Source: Polydactylus sextarius (lineage: Eukaryota > Chordata > Actinopteri > Polynemidae). From it: a stretch of 64,000 nt of DNA. The position numbers and the translations under genes were made by a program. Under the pieces are notes generated by a model. That model saw nothing but the letters and a program-made list of their open reading frames with translations, had not been told where the DNA came from and did not search any database. This document shows, one piece after another, positions 12,081 to 24,599 of this stretch (positions are counted from its first letter, which is position 1; every line of letters begins with the position of its first letter). The stretch spans positions 5,505,001 through 5,569,000 of the forward strand of contig CM028912.1 of the NCBI GenBank assembly GCA_016801845.1. Direction: 5' to 3'.

Positions 12081-12499
12081 GCTGCTCCTTTTTGGCTCTC
12101 AGTGTTTTTCTATATAATTTCAGTGTTTCTCTGTACTGGAAGCGGAGCTCATCATTATCTGGTTGTCTGTGTTTTTCATTGGATAATTTCCTGAGTGTTT
12201 TTCTCAGACATCTGCAGTCAGAGTCAAACCATTTTTCATTGGTTCAGTATGAATTGTGAAGCTGAGATTTTTTCAGATTGGATATAATTGCTGTGTTGTC
12301 AAATATATAATTGATGTCTTGAACAGCCTGGTTTACGCTGTCGTTACTGTGGGGATATGAGGTGGTGATAAAATTGTCTAACTGGGTTTGGACTGTTGGA
12401 TGACCGATTGCTTTCTGGAAGTCATCGTGCTATTTTTGTCAATTTATAAGGTTTTTTGGATCGGTTGAGTTTACTGTTGGTGTCTTCCTAATGTATAGG

Positions 12500-13010
12500 G
12501 TGATCTTGCTGTGGTCAGATAAAAGTATTAGGGGGCTGACAGTGAATGCTCTCAGACAGAGGGGCTCTAGGTCTGTAATACTATAGTCCACTGTGCTGTA
12601 GCCAAGAGGAGAGCTGTGTGTGTAGAGACCAAAGAAGTCCCCTCGAAGCCGACTGTTGACTATGTACAGACCCAGCGTGCGACATAACTGCAGCGGTTGA
12701 TGCCCGTGTCAGTTGACAGTTTTGTCAAAGTTGTTCCTGTGCTGGTGTGAGGGAGAGGGGATGTTGATCTGGTCAGGTATATGTTTGTCTCCCTGTGCAT
12801 TAATTAAATCTGCATCTGTGCCAGTTCTGGTGTTAAGGTCACCACAGATCAGCACATTTTCTTGTGTTTGGTAGTAGCTGATCTCATCTTCTAGAATGAA
12901 GAAACTGTTTTCATTAAAATAAGGGGACTCTGATGGGGAGATATAAGCTTTCTGTGAAGACTAGCTCTTTTTTTTTATTTGAACCAAACTGAAAAATCTC
13001 TTTTTTGAGT
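12500..13010 (-). pseudogene. LINE AP-endonuclease domain fragment
   Basis: The minus strand encodes YISPSESPYF (about 12915-12945), then a helix-like stretch, then CGDLNTRTG (about 12820-12848). The last matches the GDxN motif of apurinic-like endonucleases in LINEs. Further on it encodes LLSDHSKI (about 12502-12527), the SDH motif near the domain's end. Upstream, toward 13010, are residues that may belong to the same domain but in a shifted frame. The N-terminal part with the first catalytic residues is absent. In an intact element this domain nicks target DNA. One nonsense codon interrupts the frame between the GDLN and SDH motifs. Confidence 0.85.
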
Positions 13011-13053
13011 AATTCTATTGAATGTGTGAGGTTCATCTTGTACCAGTTCGTCT

Positions 13054-13065
13054 TGTGTGTGTGTA

Positions 13066-13128
<63 letters not shown>

Positions 13129-13136
13129 ATACACAT
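13054..13136. repeat. Compound (TG)n(AT)n(AC)n microsatellite
   Basis: TG units run to 13080, AT units from 13081 to about 13118, then AC-type units. The tract is nearly self-complementary, so it can extrude as a long hairpin. It coincides with the point where LINE similarity ends, which suggests that expansion or a break there removed the LINE's 5' part. Confidence 0.95.
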
Positions 13137-15000
13137 ATTGAAGTTGTACATTGGATTGCTCCAACTCTAACTGATTTGTTTTCAATGAGATAAGATAAGA
13201 TCAAACACCTCACACTTCAGCTTTGAATCATTGAACATTTCAATAATTTGCAAAAGGAGTTTTCTCAATGAGCCTCAGCATAGTTTAACCAACAAGCCTT
13301 GAACCATTATCTGTCCATTATCTTAAAAATGAGAGACTACACACTTAGGTTCTTATTTTATCAAATCCATTTCCACATGGGCATAAAATAGCAAGCAGCA
13401 TAATGTGAAATGAGTTTTGACTATGTTGAATTAGTCAGAAGGAGTACATTAAACCACAGTGTAAAAATACAGTCAAAGTACTGAATCAGATACAAGCAAT
13501 AATTTGCTAATGTATTATTTTAAGCCGTGTATAATGCTGCTGCAGTGTCTTTATAAAACCATAAAGGGTCAAAACACAATAATAATTTAAACTATTCCCA
13601 CAGAAAGTCATGTTTGTTATTAGTACTATATTTATACATTGTGATTTTACTTAAAATCTTTTTTATCATATTTCATACTAAACAGTGTTCTGTTTTTCTG
13701 CTCCTGAGACAATTTCTTGATTTCTGAACATATTTGTTTGCCAGTTGTCTCACATGTATAGATTTCTGCACATAGCGTGATAATGATGTGGACCAGAACA
13801 AACAGGAGATGCCTTCAGGATCAGAGTGAACACACATACACCACCCCTGCAATATCACTGGCCTTTGTCTTTACCCTTTTGAGGCAGAGAAGAAGAGACA
13901 AGGCTCTGAGCTGTTAGCACATGTTCACGGGGTTAGAGTGTTACAACTCAGACAGATGTGAGAAGCTGGTATTGATGGCATAAATGCGAGATGAGGATTT
14001 AAAATGGATAGAAGTGGTCTATTTTGTATTCTGCAGAATTTCAGTGCAGCACAAGGAACAAACTGAAAATTGAATGTTCGCTTTTACCAGATGACCTCGG
14101 AGTTTCTTTTTTTCTTCATCTTTGCCTGTTTGGTATAATAACAGATTCTCCGTAGGCAGTATGTCAGTTATGATCTGTTGGTGCACCATATTCCTGTTGT
14201 TGATTTTGTGGTAGAAACATGTTCCGCTCTAAAGGTTGTTAGAGGGTCATCAGAGCGTTAGGATTAGGGTTAGAGTGATCATTAGTTTGCTTCATGATAC
14301 ACAAATGCAGTGAAAATACTGAAGTGTTTTTTTTTTTTTATCTTCTATAGTATGACGCGTGTATGAGTGGTTAGGCTTATTTTTTTGAGTAGGATTTAAA
14401 TAAATATCCTTCGGATTTGATGGGATCACTCACATGTGGACCTTGTTTAGTGAATACGTAGAGGTACAGAGCTACAGAGGACGACTGGTCTCCGTTTATA
14501 TCGTTTCATCAGGACACAGACAAATTGATGCATCACAGCTCAATTTACTTTTCTTTTTTGGAAAATGAGTCAATTTCTGTTTTTTTTTACACAAGACACA
14601 AATACTCTTGATTTGTGATATCACTCTAGGTAGCGATTATGACTCACAATCTTATGGTTGGTTTAGTTTCATATGATTAGTGGGGTTAGCTCATCATCCC
14701 AAATGAGATTTGATTGGATATTTTTGTTCTCACACCCCCATTTCAGAATGAGTCATCAATAATATTTTATTATATAATAGGAAGAGGAAGAGAGTGATTT
14801 CAGTATTATAATTATACTATTTCCTATACACTATTATCTTATTATATTCAAAATATTAAAGAAGTTAAAAGTCATAAAAAAAAAACTGTGATTGTCTAAC
14901 TGTTTGCTAAGATGCACTTCACCTGTAAACACACACACACACACAAATATGACATTTGTTTATAAGAGATGACAAATACCAAATTATGTTCTTTTTTTTT
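13137..15000. other. Non-coding stretch
   Basis: A+T-rich sequence without recognisable genes. A short telomere-like run (TTAGGATTAGGGTTAGAG, about 14258-14275) and several T-runs are present. Short CA repeat at about 14931-14945. Confidence 0.55.
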
Positions 15001-15023
15001 AGTTTTATCTTTGTGTTGTATCT

Positions 15024-15491
15024 TTGCACAGCCTGAACATTCTCATTTTAATTACATCACTGTATCATAATGAAATCAAAGCTGCGTTTAGAGGAATATC
15101 TTTGGTTATGACAGGACAGCAGGTGTTTGCAGAGATGATGACACACAAGAAAAGGGCAAACATTGTCCTGACAATGGTGAACAGCTGGTCTGGAGTACGA
15201 CACCTGTGCACCCGCCCAGCGTTATGTCGGCCCTCTCTGGTACAAACTTCAATCAGGTCTTCGACAGCTGAACCCCAAGTGCTGGAGAAAACGCTAACAG
15301 CATCTGTCACAAATCACTGGGTTTACCTGAGAGAGATGATAAAGCATGGATTTCAGAGGGCAATAGGAGCTGAGGGTGAAATCGTGTACATGCAAATCTG
15401 TCCTCTTTATTCATTCAGCAAGGTGAACAGCTCAATCAGCAGTATCTATCTTAGCTTACATCTGCTGCACAGTTTAACTGCCTCAGTGTGA
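15024..15491 (+). other. 155-codon open frame of unknown nature, possible conserved non-coding element
   Basis: This is the longest open frame in the window (155 codons) and it lies in unique sequence, not in a repeat. The product has no domain I recognise. A minus-strand frame of 81 codons overlaps it (15065-15310), which argues that the openness comes from base composition. The block contains a perfect POU octamer ATGCAAAT (15390-15397), E-box-like CAGGTG and CACCTG, and TGACAG. A regulatory element is as likely as a protein. No splice sites or upstream promoter were identified. Confidence 0.25.
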
Positions 15492-16956
15492 TCATGAGTG
15501 GAAATGTTCACGGCAAACGTCAGGCTTTGGCACCACTCAGCAGATAAGACGGCAAAGTCAAAATGTCAGAGTAAGAAAGGAGCAGTTTCAAAGGCGACTT
15601 TGACTTTTTGTTACAACTAGATTATTGAGGCTTTGTTGTTTGTAGAAAAAAATCGGTATTACTTCATTTTGGTGTGTGCTTGTAAAAATATCAGCACATA
15701 AATCATCTGAGGTCACTCAAAAAGTAATTCCAAATTTTGTATAAATTTTATCGTGCTACTATTATCTTCTCTCTCTTTTTTTTTTTCCTTATATTAGAGC
15801 TGCCCCAGCAGATTAATCATATCAGAATATTATAGTTTGATCAAAGTGTAAATACATTTAGAAAGAGTTTCATCCTGATATATTACATTTGGGTTTATAC
15901 AGAATAAAGTACCACACTGTCAACAAATGGAAACTTCATATTCATGGATCATGTTGAGTGTTTGCGTAGTTATTGTGAAGATTACCAGGTAGCTTGGTAG
16001 CTCGCAAGTAAAGTTTCTTAGCAACAGAGAGTATGTGGGTGTAAACGAGCATTTATCATTTCCAATCTTGTCTTTATCACAAATGCTGTGGGGAGCTATT
16101 TGTAGTCAGCAGAGTTATTGCACAGTCTATCTTCAGTGTAATTTCCAAAGTTCATGCTACAACAAAGAATTTTACTCAGTAGTGTTGTGTAGCAGTTCAC
16201 TTTATTATTTTTTATGTTTTTTGTTTGAAAGGGCTGGTAGACCATCATTTCACATTTGAATTTGTGTACAAAAAAAAATCTTTTGACACTAAGCCAGTAT
16301 GATTAAGCTTTCTACTAAATATATGGAAAAAAATGAAAACCTGCTTGTTAGGGTTATTTGCTCAGTGACCATTAAAAGTAAATCACGCCATAAAAGGAGT
16401 AAATGCTGTAGATACTTTGCTGCCAAATATTCTTTGGATCATTAAACAGCCAGTTGAATGTTTTTTTTCTTTAATAACATACTGTATAGAAATGTAAAGT
16501 AATGTAGTCATGATCTGACACGTACAGAATATAAATTAAAATGTCAGAACATGTATCACAGTATATTTATCAATGTAGCAGAGGTGTGCCCATTTTATAC
16601 AGGTTAGATGTTGCACTGACTGCACTGTGCTGCTCTGAAGTAGAAGCCCTTTCTTTAGTTAAAGCTGCGTATAATGGAGAACGTCCAACGTTATTAATCT
16701 GATGTTGCTTACGTCAGATTCCATAAGAAAACATTGTTGGCTCGAACTCAGTGCAACTCTGAAATTGACTTCTGTCTGCCACTTAGTTTATAGTACGTCA
16801 GAGAGGTTTCTCTGAGATTTTAAGAGACTGTTCTCCTATAAAAACAACAAGCCCATAGGGTTTCCATGTAAGCAGTTCTTTACGATACATAGTTATGTTT
16901 TAGTTGCTGTAGTAATTATGATGAGTGGAAACGAGCAAGTTAGACATTAGGTAACG

Positions 16957-16996
<40 letters not shown>

Positions 16997-18800
16997 CACA
17001 CTGTGGTTAAGTCTGTGTTTGGAGGATGTTTAAGTGTTTTTATTATTGTTGACATGAAGATAAAGGTTCAGTATGCTTGTCACCGATACACTGCTGTGAA
17101 TTATATCTGAGTGAAGAAACCAACAACCTGCATGGTTGTTCAGAATGACAACTCTGATCTTTATTTTCCCTTTCTAGACATTGTGTTAATTGAAATTAGT
17201 TTTTTTCATGGCTTGAAATCTTAAAAAGGAGAAAAATGTAAGAATTTGTTAACTGTTGAATTAAAGAGTGCACAGCTTCTTCCCAGACAGTTGGGGTTTC
17301 CATATGTATCATAAGAAACAGGAAATGAACCTTAGCATGTGTCGTAGTTGGATTAACCATCACCAATCCCAATTAGTTGCTGTGTGTTTGGATTGGTGGA
17401 TTGTCAAAAAGTCTTTGAGGTTTTTATAGACCCAGTCAGGCTCTGATGAACCATCTCTATGTCTTCCACAACCGTGTGTGTGTCTACCCTTTTGTTTCTA
17501 CAAGAGAATATGGATATTTGAATGAAAATGAATAAAACTACAGATGAGAAACCATCAGCAGCGTTAAGATGAGTTTGTTATACCGGCGGCAAAGTGACGG
17601 TTCCATGTATGAGAAATTCATGAGCTTGAGAAAAGAGTGGAAGAACTTCGCAGGGGGAGAATGATTGTGACATAGGTTTACAGCCGACTCACATTTTCTA
17701 CTTCTTCATGCTGTCATGTCGGACTGAAGTCAGACTGAGCACCACGGTGACACACTATAACCTCCTGACGTATAAACTGCTGTTACCAGATGGGACAGGC
17801 TGTCGCTAGCTGCTGTATGTTGATATAACACATAACCATCTTCACATTAATTCTTCATTTTAATAGTTTAAACTAAAATACCAACATACGGCTTCTTCAA
17901 ATATTCACGCCCAGTGTTCAGTGAGATGTTAAACAGAAATTCTGGGGGCCAGAAACTTTATTTCATGTTTGTTTTTTTTAAATGGAGATTTGTTGTATGA
18001 GAAAATGAAATCTGAGTTTTATATGTGGCCTTTAGTTGGCAAGTAGCAGTAGTTTTAAGTGGACTGGTACTTTCCAAGATGTGGTACGTGTCTTTCAGTA
18101 GGGACCAACAACCTTTATTTTCTTTTCAGTCAGAGAACCTGTTGGAAGTAGTCAAACATGAGCATTAATGGACACTCGCTTTGTGAGGGCTGCTGCTTCC
18201 ATGGCAGCAAAAACCAGAGGAAGCACACAGCAAAAAAAAAAAAAGAAAGAAAAGGGAGTAAGTAGGTAATAAAAACTGAAAACACTGACAAGACAAGACA
18301 CTCTCTGGTTGCTAACAAACACCCACTCACCTTGAGAGGTGCTTTAGAAACATTCCTCAGCAGGCTTTTCCACTCCTCCTGTGAGGCTGTCATGTCATCA
18401 CTGCTGACTCTGTCCCTTATTTCCTCCCTAAAGACTCCCCATTTAGAATGTGAATGCCATAATTTTGGGTGCGTGTAAATGTTTTACATATTTATTTTTA
18501 TTGTGGGTCACAGGCTGATAGAAGATTATGACAGTTGTTATCAGAGGTTTTGCTAATAACAGTGTAAACCCTCTTGGGATTATTACACATTGGCAACGTT
18601 TGGTTCCATTTTTCTGATGATGATTTGAGGAAACCCTGAGGTGATAGGATGATAAAAAAGATCATATATAGGCTGTGGGTTTGAGGGTTGAAAACAACTT
18701 TTTTTTCTTTTTTCCCAATAAAACTGTCTTCATGACAAAGACAGAGCTGGAACTTTAACGTGATTTTGGGACATAAACCGCAGAGGTTTCTCTTAGATTG
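15492..18800. other. Non-coding stretch with a TA microsatellite
   Basis: No recognisable gene. The sequence is A+T-rich with many poly-T runs. The only structured item is the TA tract listed separately. A 74-codon plus-strand frame at 16035-16259 has no known features. Confidence 0.55.
16959..16990. repeat. (TA)16 microsatellite
   Basis: About 32 bases of alternating TA followed by a short CACATACACA run. It is self-complementary. Confidence 0.95.
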
Positions 18801-18838
18801 TAAACTCCTTCTGTTCTGGTCCTTTTCTTCTCTTTCAG

Positions 18839-18925
18839 CTGTCCATATCCTTTTCCCCTTTCACAGAGTTGACCGGCCCTGAAAAGCCCTGTCGACTGCT
18901 GTGGGATTACCAGCGACTGTGGTGA
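18839..18925 (+). other. Possible terminal exon fragment (acceptor plus 28 open codons)
   Basis: A pyrimidine-rich acceptor (TCCTTTTCTTCTCTTTCAG, ending 18838) precedes a stretch open for 28 codons to a TGA at 18923-18925. A second good acceptor (CCTTTTCCCCTTTCACAG) ends at 18866 inside it. The peptide, with PEKPCRLLWDYQRLW near its end, matches nothing I recognise. Acceptor-like tracts occur by chance in T-rich introns, so this is a weak candidate. Confidence 0.15.
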
Positions 18926-21110
18926 ATTCTCCCATTTCCACTAACCCATCTCCCGCTCCTGGGTTTCACAGTATGTTGCAGAGAGATACTTCTTGCAACG
19001 AACACACAAACATCTATTGTTATTTGGTGTGAACTACACCCATATGGCTGAAAGAAAGCGGCCAATTCCAAAAAGTATGAGGAAGACGGAGAGTGTGAGC
19101 AGTGACAAAAGAAAATGGTTTGCACTGAGATAGGGTGCAGGGAAGTGTGTTGAAGAGGTTTAATAGTGAGAAAGGAGCCTCTGTGAACTGAAAAAGTTAT
19201 GGTTGCAAATATCTAAAGAGGACAACATCCCTCCCAGAACAGAGTACATAACTTCAGTGTATGTATCCAGTGCAGGCTGATTATACTACAGTATTTGTCA
19301 GGTTTGGATGTGAATTAGGAGTCTTGGACTCCAGCTTTGTATTTGCTCTGTAATAGCTATGATGCAGTGATTTTATAATGAACACTAGCCAGTCAACAAT
19401 TTCAGGAGAAAGTTCTAATTTTTCCAATTTGAGACGTGTGAACACGGCTCCACAAACACTAATCATCACCGTGTGGCTTTCAAACCACACTTATTCACAG
19501 CCAAAGATTCAACACGTTAGATTATTTTTCTGAGAAGCAGATGAGGTAAATAAATAAATAAATAAATAAATACTCGGTCCCTTTCTGAATGTATTTGGCA
19601 GTTTTAATGAGATATGCAACAGTTTGCCTGCTTGGCACTCCTTCGAGTGTAAATCACACCGTACACTTTAATTGTGCACCTTTTCACAGCTGCTACTTCG
19701 TTTTAATTTGTGTTTAGTAGAAGTGGCAGACCACTTGCATTACATGGTGAAGGTATCACTTTCTCTGCTTTTTTCAAAGACAAAAAGAGAACAGATGGTA
19801 CAGTGCAAAGTATTTAACAGGTGTGCGTTGAATCTCCTTTGATGTTGCTTTGCCGGATTTTATTTTTATGTTTTGAACCCTGTACGAAACAATGAAGCGA
19901 AACTGAATTTCATAAATGAGGTTTTGTTATAGTTTTTGCGATACTCTGTGTGAGAAATTTCTGGGAATGTTTTGAGTTGTGTTTAACCAAGTGTAGCAGC
20001 AGCTTTATAAAACCTAGCAGCTTTACCAGTAAAGACTCACACATGTTAAATTACAGATTTACAAATTCATTTTAATGACTTATTGGTTATTTCTCCCTGT
20101 TCAGGTTCAAAAGATTGTTGCCAGTCAGCAGTCTGCTGCCTATCACTAATAGCTTTTGTTGTGTGTTTAAGTGCAACTTCTAAGAGAAGATGTCAGACTC
20201 GGTGTGTCGGGACTTTTAATCTTGTGGTCTGGGAATTTTGGGAATCACACAATTTCACACCACCTGCAAGAAGGAACTTATTGGTGTAATCCGGATTAGA
20301 GTTCATGCTGCTGCTAGCTGAGCATTAGAATTCAGTGTGTCACGAGGCATGCTATATGCAAGTTATGTTACGGCAAGATTAAGTGTCCCATCCAAGTCAA
20401 GTAGTTTTATGGTGTTCCTGAGAGTTGCGCTATTTCAGAAATATTTGAAAAGTCCATGGATTTTACCATTATGAGATGGTATTAATGTGTTTTCTGCTTC
20501 CGGTGAGGTAAAGACATTTGTGAATGTTTATCAAGTTAAATATTATTCTAAACTAAATTTGTTGACATTGAGTGATTGAAACCACTCGTGGACTAAAATA
20601 TAAAATATCTCCTCAAGACTCTGAGAAGATTTTACTTAAATAAAAATAGAATCTTAGAAGTAATAATTGACCTTAAGTTTATTTCCCAAAAAAATAAAAT
20701 CATGGACAAACAAGGGGAATCAACTTGACTTACAACATGAAATATATAAATAATAACTGACCTTGTTTGTCCTGTCTGCAGTTTTAAAGACGTCTCTTTA
20801 AAGTGATTGTCTACCATATGAGCGGAGAAAAAAAACAAAAACTTGGGGACAACTTGGCAGCAAGGCTTGTTCATTGTACCGTGTCCAACTCTCTTCATAC
20901 ATCTACCACCCTCAACACACAACAGCCATTATGTCATAAACCACTATGAGCAGTCATAAAATCTCCTTGTTGATAAACAACCTTTCAGAATGGCTCTAAA
21001 TTAAATGAGTTATATTTTTCACCAAGTGTGAACACATCTGTTTCCCTTCATAAACTTCCTCCAAAAAAACAAAAAGAAAAAAAGTGTAATCACAGCTTTA
21101 GCTCAGTCGG
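18926..21110. other. Non-coding stretch with a TAAA repeat
   Basis: No recognisable gene. A (TAAA)n tetranucleotide run is at 19547-19572. The 96-codon minus-strand frame at 20632-20922 has no known domain. Confidence 0.55.
19547..19572. repeat. (TAAA)n tetranucleotide repeat
   Basis: Six to seven perfect TAAA units in an otherwise non-repetitive region. Confidence 0.9.
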
Positions 21111-21119
21111 CTCTTTTCT

Positions 21120-21320
21120 CCTTTAGATGTTGTTTGGTCTCCCTCCTCGAACTCAGGCGGGGGTCAAAGGTTAGCAGTGTTGGGTCAGTACATCTGGCCT
21201 CTGTATTTATGGCCTCCCTACGGTCCCTGCTTTAATATGTCACCACAAACGAGCCAGGATTGAGTGTCTGATGACAAGGGGCATTTTTCACTGCCCCCTC
21301 TACTTCCCTTCTGTCCCGGT
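21120..21320. promoter_or_regulatory. Candidate regulatory element with nuclear-receptor DR1-like site
   Basis: GGGTCAAAGGTTA at 21161-21173 differs by one base from the textbook HNF4/RXR DR1 consensus GGGTCAAAGGTCA. The surrounding 200 bases are GC-richer, non-repetitive and non-coding. The motif is seen directly; binding or enhancer activity is inference. Confidence 0.25.
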
Positions 21321-24270
21321 GTTCAAGGACCAGATACTCTTTTCTGGCCTGTGTAGGAATTTATCAAGGACACACAGGTGCTCCCTACAGACACTTTTTT
21401 TTTTTGAACAGTGGACATTTTAAAGGGCAAACCAAAGAAAATATCTTGACAAAGTAAGAGATGATCAATCATTCATCAGTGTTGGGACTGACTTCAGTAA
21501 TGGAGTCCTGTAGAGTTTCAGCTTCTAATTACTAGACTAAGAGTCTCACTGGAATATTAATTATAGAAACCAAGAGAATGTTGCTGATCCATTTTTAACA
21601 TGCCTGCAGAAGTCAGATATGCTCTTTATGCCCTTTTTACCCCCATGCATTAAATCTGAGCAGTAAGTCAGAGTGATATCCGCTCAGCTTTCAGTAGACA
21701 TTTTTCTGCCTCTGGATATTTGTTTGATAAGTCAGAGACCTCTTCTCCATCAGCTCCATGCGTTCAACCACCTCCGGCTCATTGTTCTTCTCTTTAACCC
21801 TACTCCTATAGATGCTGCATTTAATTGTCTAAAAGCTATAGATGTTGGATTTTTAGCTCAACCAATCATTTCAGAGCACATCCCAGATATTTAATGTCTG
21901 CATTACTATTTGAAATTAGATAAATCTATGGATATTGAGCAACAATATAAATTTATATCTATTTATGGACCCTGAGCCAGCAAAGTCAAGTAGTGTTTTA
22001 TAGTACATGATGAGAGGGTTTAGCTGGTCACCATAAATCACATTTGACTGGATACATAAATTTTAGAGAGGTTGTATAAACCAGTAATAGTAAAAGTAAT
22101 ATCATGGGTCAAGGATGTGTGTTTGACTATCAATTAAGACGAGGCTTTAAATTTCTAACCGAGTGTATTTGTGGCCATTGCCCTGATTCCTGATGTAACA
22201 ATGCAGATGAGCTGGGTGTGAATAAAGACAGAACCTCCTCAGCAGTAAATCACTGTGTTTTTTATTCTAGAGACTCCTCTTTGAAAGTCACGCTCACTTT
22301 CCGAAAATCAAATCCCTGAATGACTGGACAAAATCAATCTCAAAACTCGACCTTCCTGGCATATTTCATCTCACTTAGAAAATATGTCACATTTCATAAG
22401 AAATAAAAGCAGCTTGAAAAATCAATTTGGTTCCTTTTCAAGACGTGTCCAGAATATCCAAAATACTTAACTTATGGTGCCTGTTCTTTATCTGCATTTT
22501 TTATTTTTTTGTGTGTTTTGTGTTGTGTTTTTTTTATTTTTGATACGTAACTGTGGAAATAGATTCTTTGCCACTTGGATTAAAATCTACTTTTTTGTGC
22601 AGTGGACAGAGAATCTCTCATACCAGCAGGACAGGAGAATGGTTGAGGATTAAGGATTTCAGTGGGGTGGGAGGAATTTGGTGTCTTGTTGTGTTTTTGC
22701 TCAGCAGCTACTCTGGAAGCACTGAGCTTTGGAGCGTCACGGAAAAATACTCACGGATGAATTGCTGTTGGTTGAGGAAGATCTTGCTGTTTTACTCTTG
22801 GCTGGTCGAGGATTTAAACTTCCTGCTATTTTGCTCTAAAGCACCGGTGATGAAAATACACGTACACATGCCCAAGCACATTTTGACTGCACTGTTATAT
22901 GTAAGAAATTAACCTTTGTATGACACAGGGTTAGAGTTATGGCATCAGTATGTGATTTCAAGACAACTTATGGCGATAGAGGAGCTTACAGCCGGAGAAA
23001 GAGAGGTCATTGATCTGTAGTGGTCGGCAGGAGAGTGAGCAGGGACGTGCAGGGTCTCTGTATCAACCCCCAGCCCCTCCCTCTAAGCCTTTTTTGATTA
23101 GTGACAGTAAAAATTGACTTTCTGTCCTCTCACAGAATGATCCGTGCACATTCAGTGTATTAGATTTTACATCACTATGATGCTGCATAGATTTGGCATT
23201 TCAAACCTTTCTCTTGGCCTATATCAGTGATGATGGCTGCTTTTATAAACAAAGAAAGGAGTGAAGGCACAATACTCAGGCCTGAAGGACTGTAACAACC
23301 AGCTCATCATTATACACTAGCTGAATGGTTATCGCCCCATCTTTATATTGTGTATTACAAAAACATACTTTATTGTTATTGCCACACATAACCATGATAA
23401 AAAACAGCAGTGCATCACTGCATGTGTTGGCTTTGTCAATGAAGTAACTAAGGAGATCTTTATCCAGATATGAAATTTATTTTTGTTTTCATTTCCGTAG
23501 CAAAAACCACTGAAAGCATCAAATCGCTGCTAAAACACCTCTGTCATCTCCTTTTTTATCTTATATTCTTCTTTGTGTTCCCTTCAACTTTTCCCAGCTC
23601 ATTAAATCTTTCTCTGAGAATTGATTTTAATCTTCTGATACATTTGTCATTGTAACATCATGATTTTACATCATCACCGTGTTTGCCACCATGAGTTTTC
23701 TTTTCTCTTGATCACAAGACATAAATGTCTGAAGTGACTACAGCACTTTCAGCTTTCATTTATTAAGGAAATCATTGCAATCATTCAAATCAAAATGAAA
23801 TTTACATAGCCTACAGATGGGATTCTTTTATTGTCGATTTTTAAAACTATTTAATTTTTTTTAGTGTTTACCATGAATATTAAACAGGTAATCAGATTTA
23901 AGAAATTTGCATTGGCAAGGCAAGCATAATGCCAATCTGAGTGTTGGTGATGATAACCTGTAAAAACTGAAAACACTGAACCTTCAGGGGCCAGTGTACT
24001 TTATCAAAACTGCTTGTTGGATCCTTTACCAGCTGCATGAGTTGAATACCAGACATGTCAGCACCACTAGCTTGAGTATTGCAACCTTACAGTGCTTGTA
24101 TATGTAATGAAGTGGTGCGGTCGTGGGACACAAATGGTCGCCAGTGCTCGACTAGTTGGAAACACTAGAATGATACTGAGGTGGAAATCATAACTGTCTT
24201 CTTTGCCGTAAAGGATCTGATATCGCCTGTTTGCATTCGACCTGCAATTTACTGCCCTCTCATGGTAGTG
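21321..24270. other. Non-coding stretch
   Basis: No recognisable gene or repeat. The longest frame (119 codons, plus strand, 22553-22912) has no domain and no good splice context. Confidence 0.55.
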
Positions 24271-24275
24271 ATGGG

Positions 24276-24596
24276 TTATTTTCTCTGAAAGCTTGGCTGT
24301 CTACCTGTTCTTGCACCAATTGTTCCAGACATTTTCATGGTCTTGGCCATAGTCGTTTTTTTTACATGCATATTATGGATAATCCCAGATAAAAGGCTAA
24401 CCGTAGCTAGCAACAGACAAGCGTGCTTCACATTCTGCCCTTGACTCAGCCCTGCCTGTCGATCCGTGAAAGTCCCTGCACACCTCTGGTGTGATATCCC
24501 TAAATTTTCCCACTTCTGCTTCACCCACTGGGCCAGTTTTCTCACAAATCCCATGTACAGGGCAAAAAGGAGTTGCACTGGTCTGTCATCACGCAT
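24276..24596 (-). CDS. Unrecognised 106-codon open frame, doubtful
   Basis: An uninterrupted ATG-initiated frame lies on the minus strand in unique sequence. The product begins with a short hydrophobic run (PVQLLFALYMGF), continues through a Trp/Lys-rich segment, and has a second hydrophobic patch (ACLLLATVSLLSGII) at residues around 59-73. I recognise no family. No promoter, polyadenylation signal or splice pattern supports it. It may be chance, a fragment of an unknown repeat, or an exon. Confidence 0.12.
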   Translation of the reverse strand: MRDDRPVQLLFALYMGFVRKLAQWVKQKWENLGISHQRCAGTFTDRQAGLSQGQNVKHACLLLATVSLLSGIIHNMHVKKTTMAKTMKMSGTIGARTGRQPSFQRK

Positions 24597-24599
24597 GTT

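Larger units (their letters stand above)
9693..13055 (-). mobile_element. 5'-truncated non-LTR retrotransposon (LINE), degenerate
   Basis: On the minus strand this 3.3 kb element shows, in order, the C-terminal half of an AP-endonuclease domain (about 12500-12950), a linker, a reverse transcriptase (about 11060-11810), a C-terminal zinc-knuckle-like segment (about 10140-10205), a stop near 9977 and a 3' UTR. The 3' end reads GCCAATAAAGC and then TTGAAATTGAAA, a short repeated tail instead of poly(A), as in L2/CR1-like LINEs. The domain order and the C-x2-C...H tail segment point to an L2/Kiri/Rex-type fish LINE; I do not assign a clade. Several in-frame stops and a mutated catalytic motif show it is dead. 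The 5' part, including the first endonuclease motifs, is missing. Confidence 0.9.

Noticed and set aside
12914..13213. Open frames on both strands with long Tyr-Ile and Thr-His runs
   Set aside because: They are translations of the TG/TA/AC microsatellite plus the LINE edge.
14258..14275. Telomere-like TTAGGATTAGGGTTAGAG
   Set aside because: Only about three imperfect units. It is too short to be an interstitial telomeric site and is probably chance.
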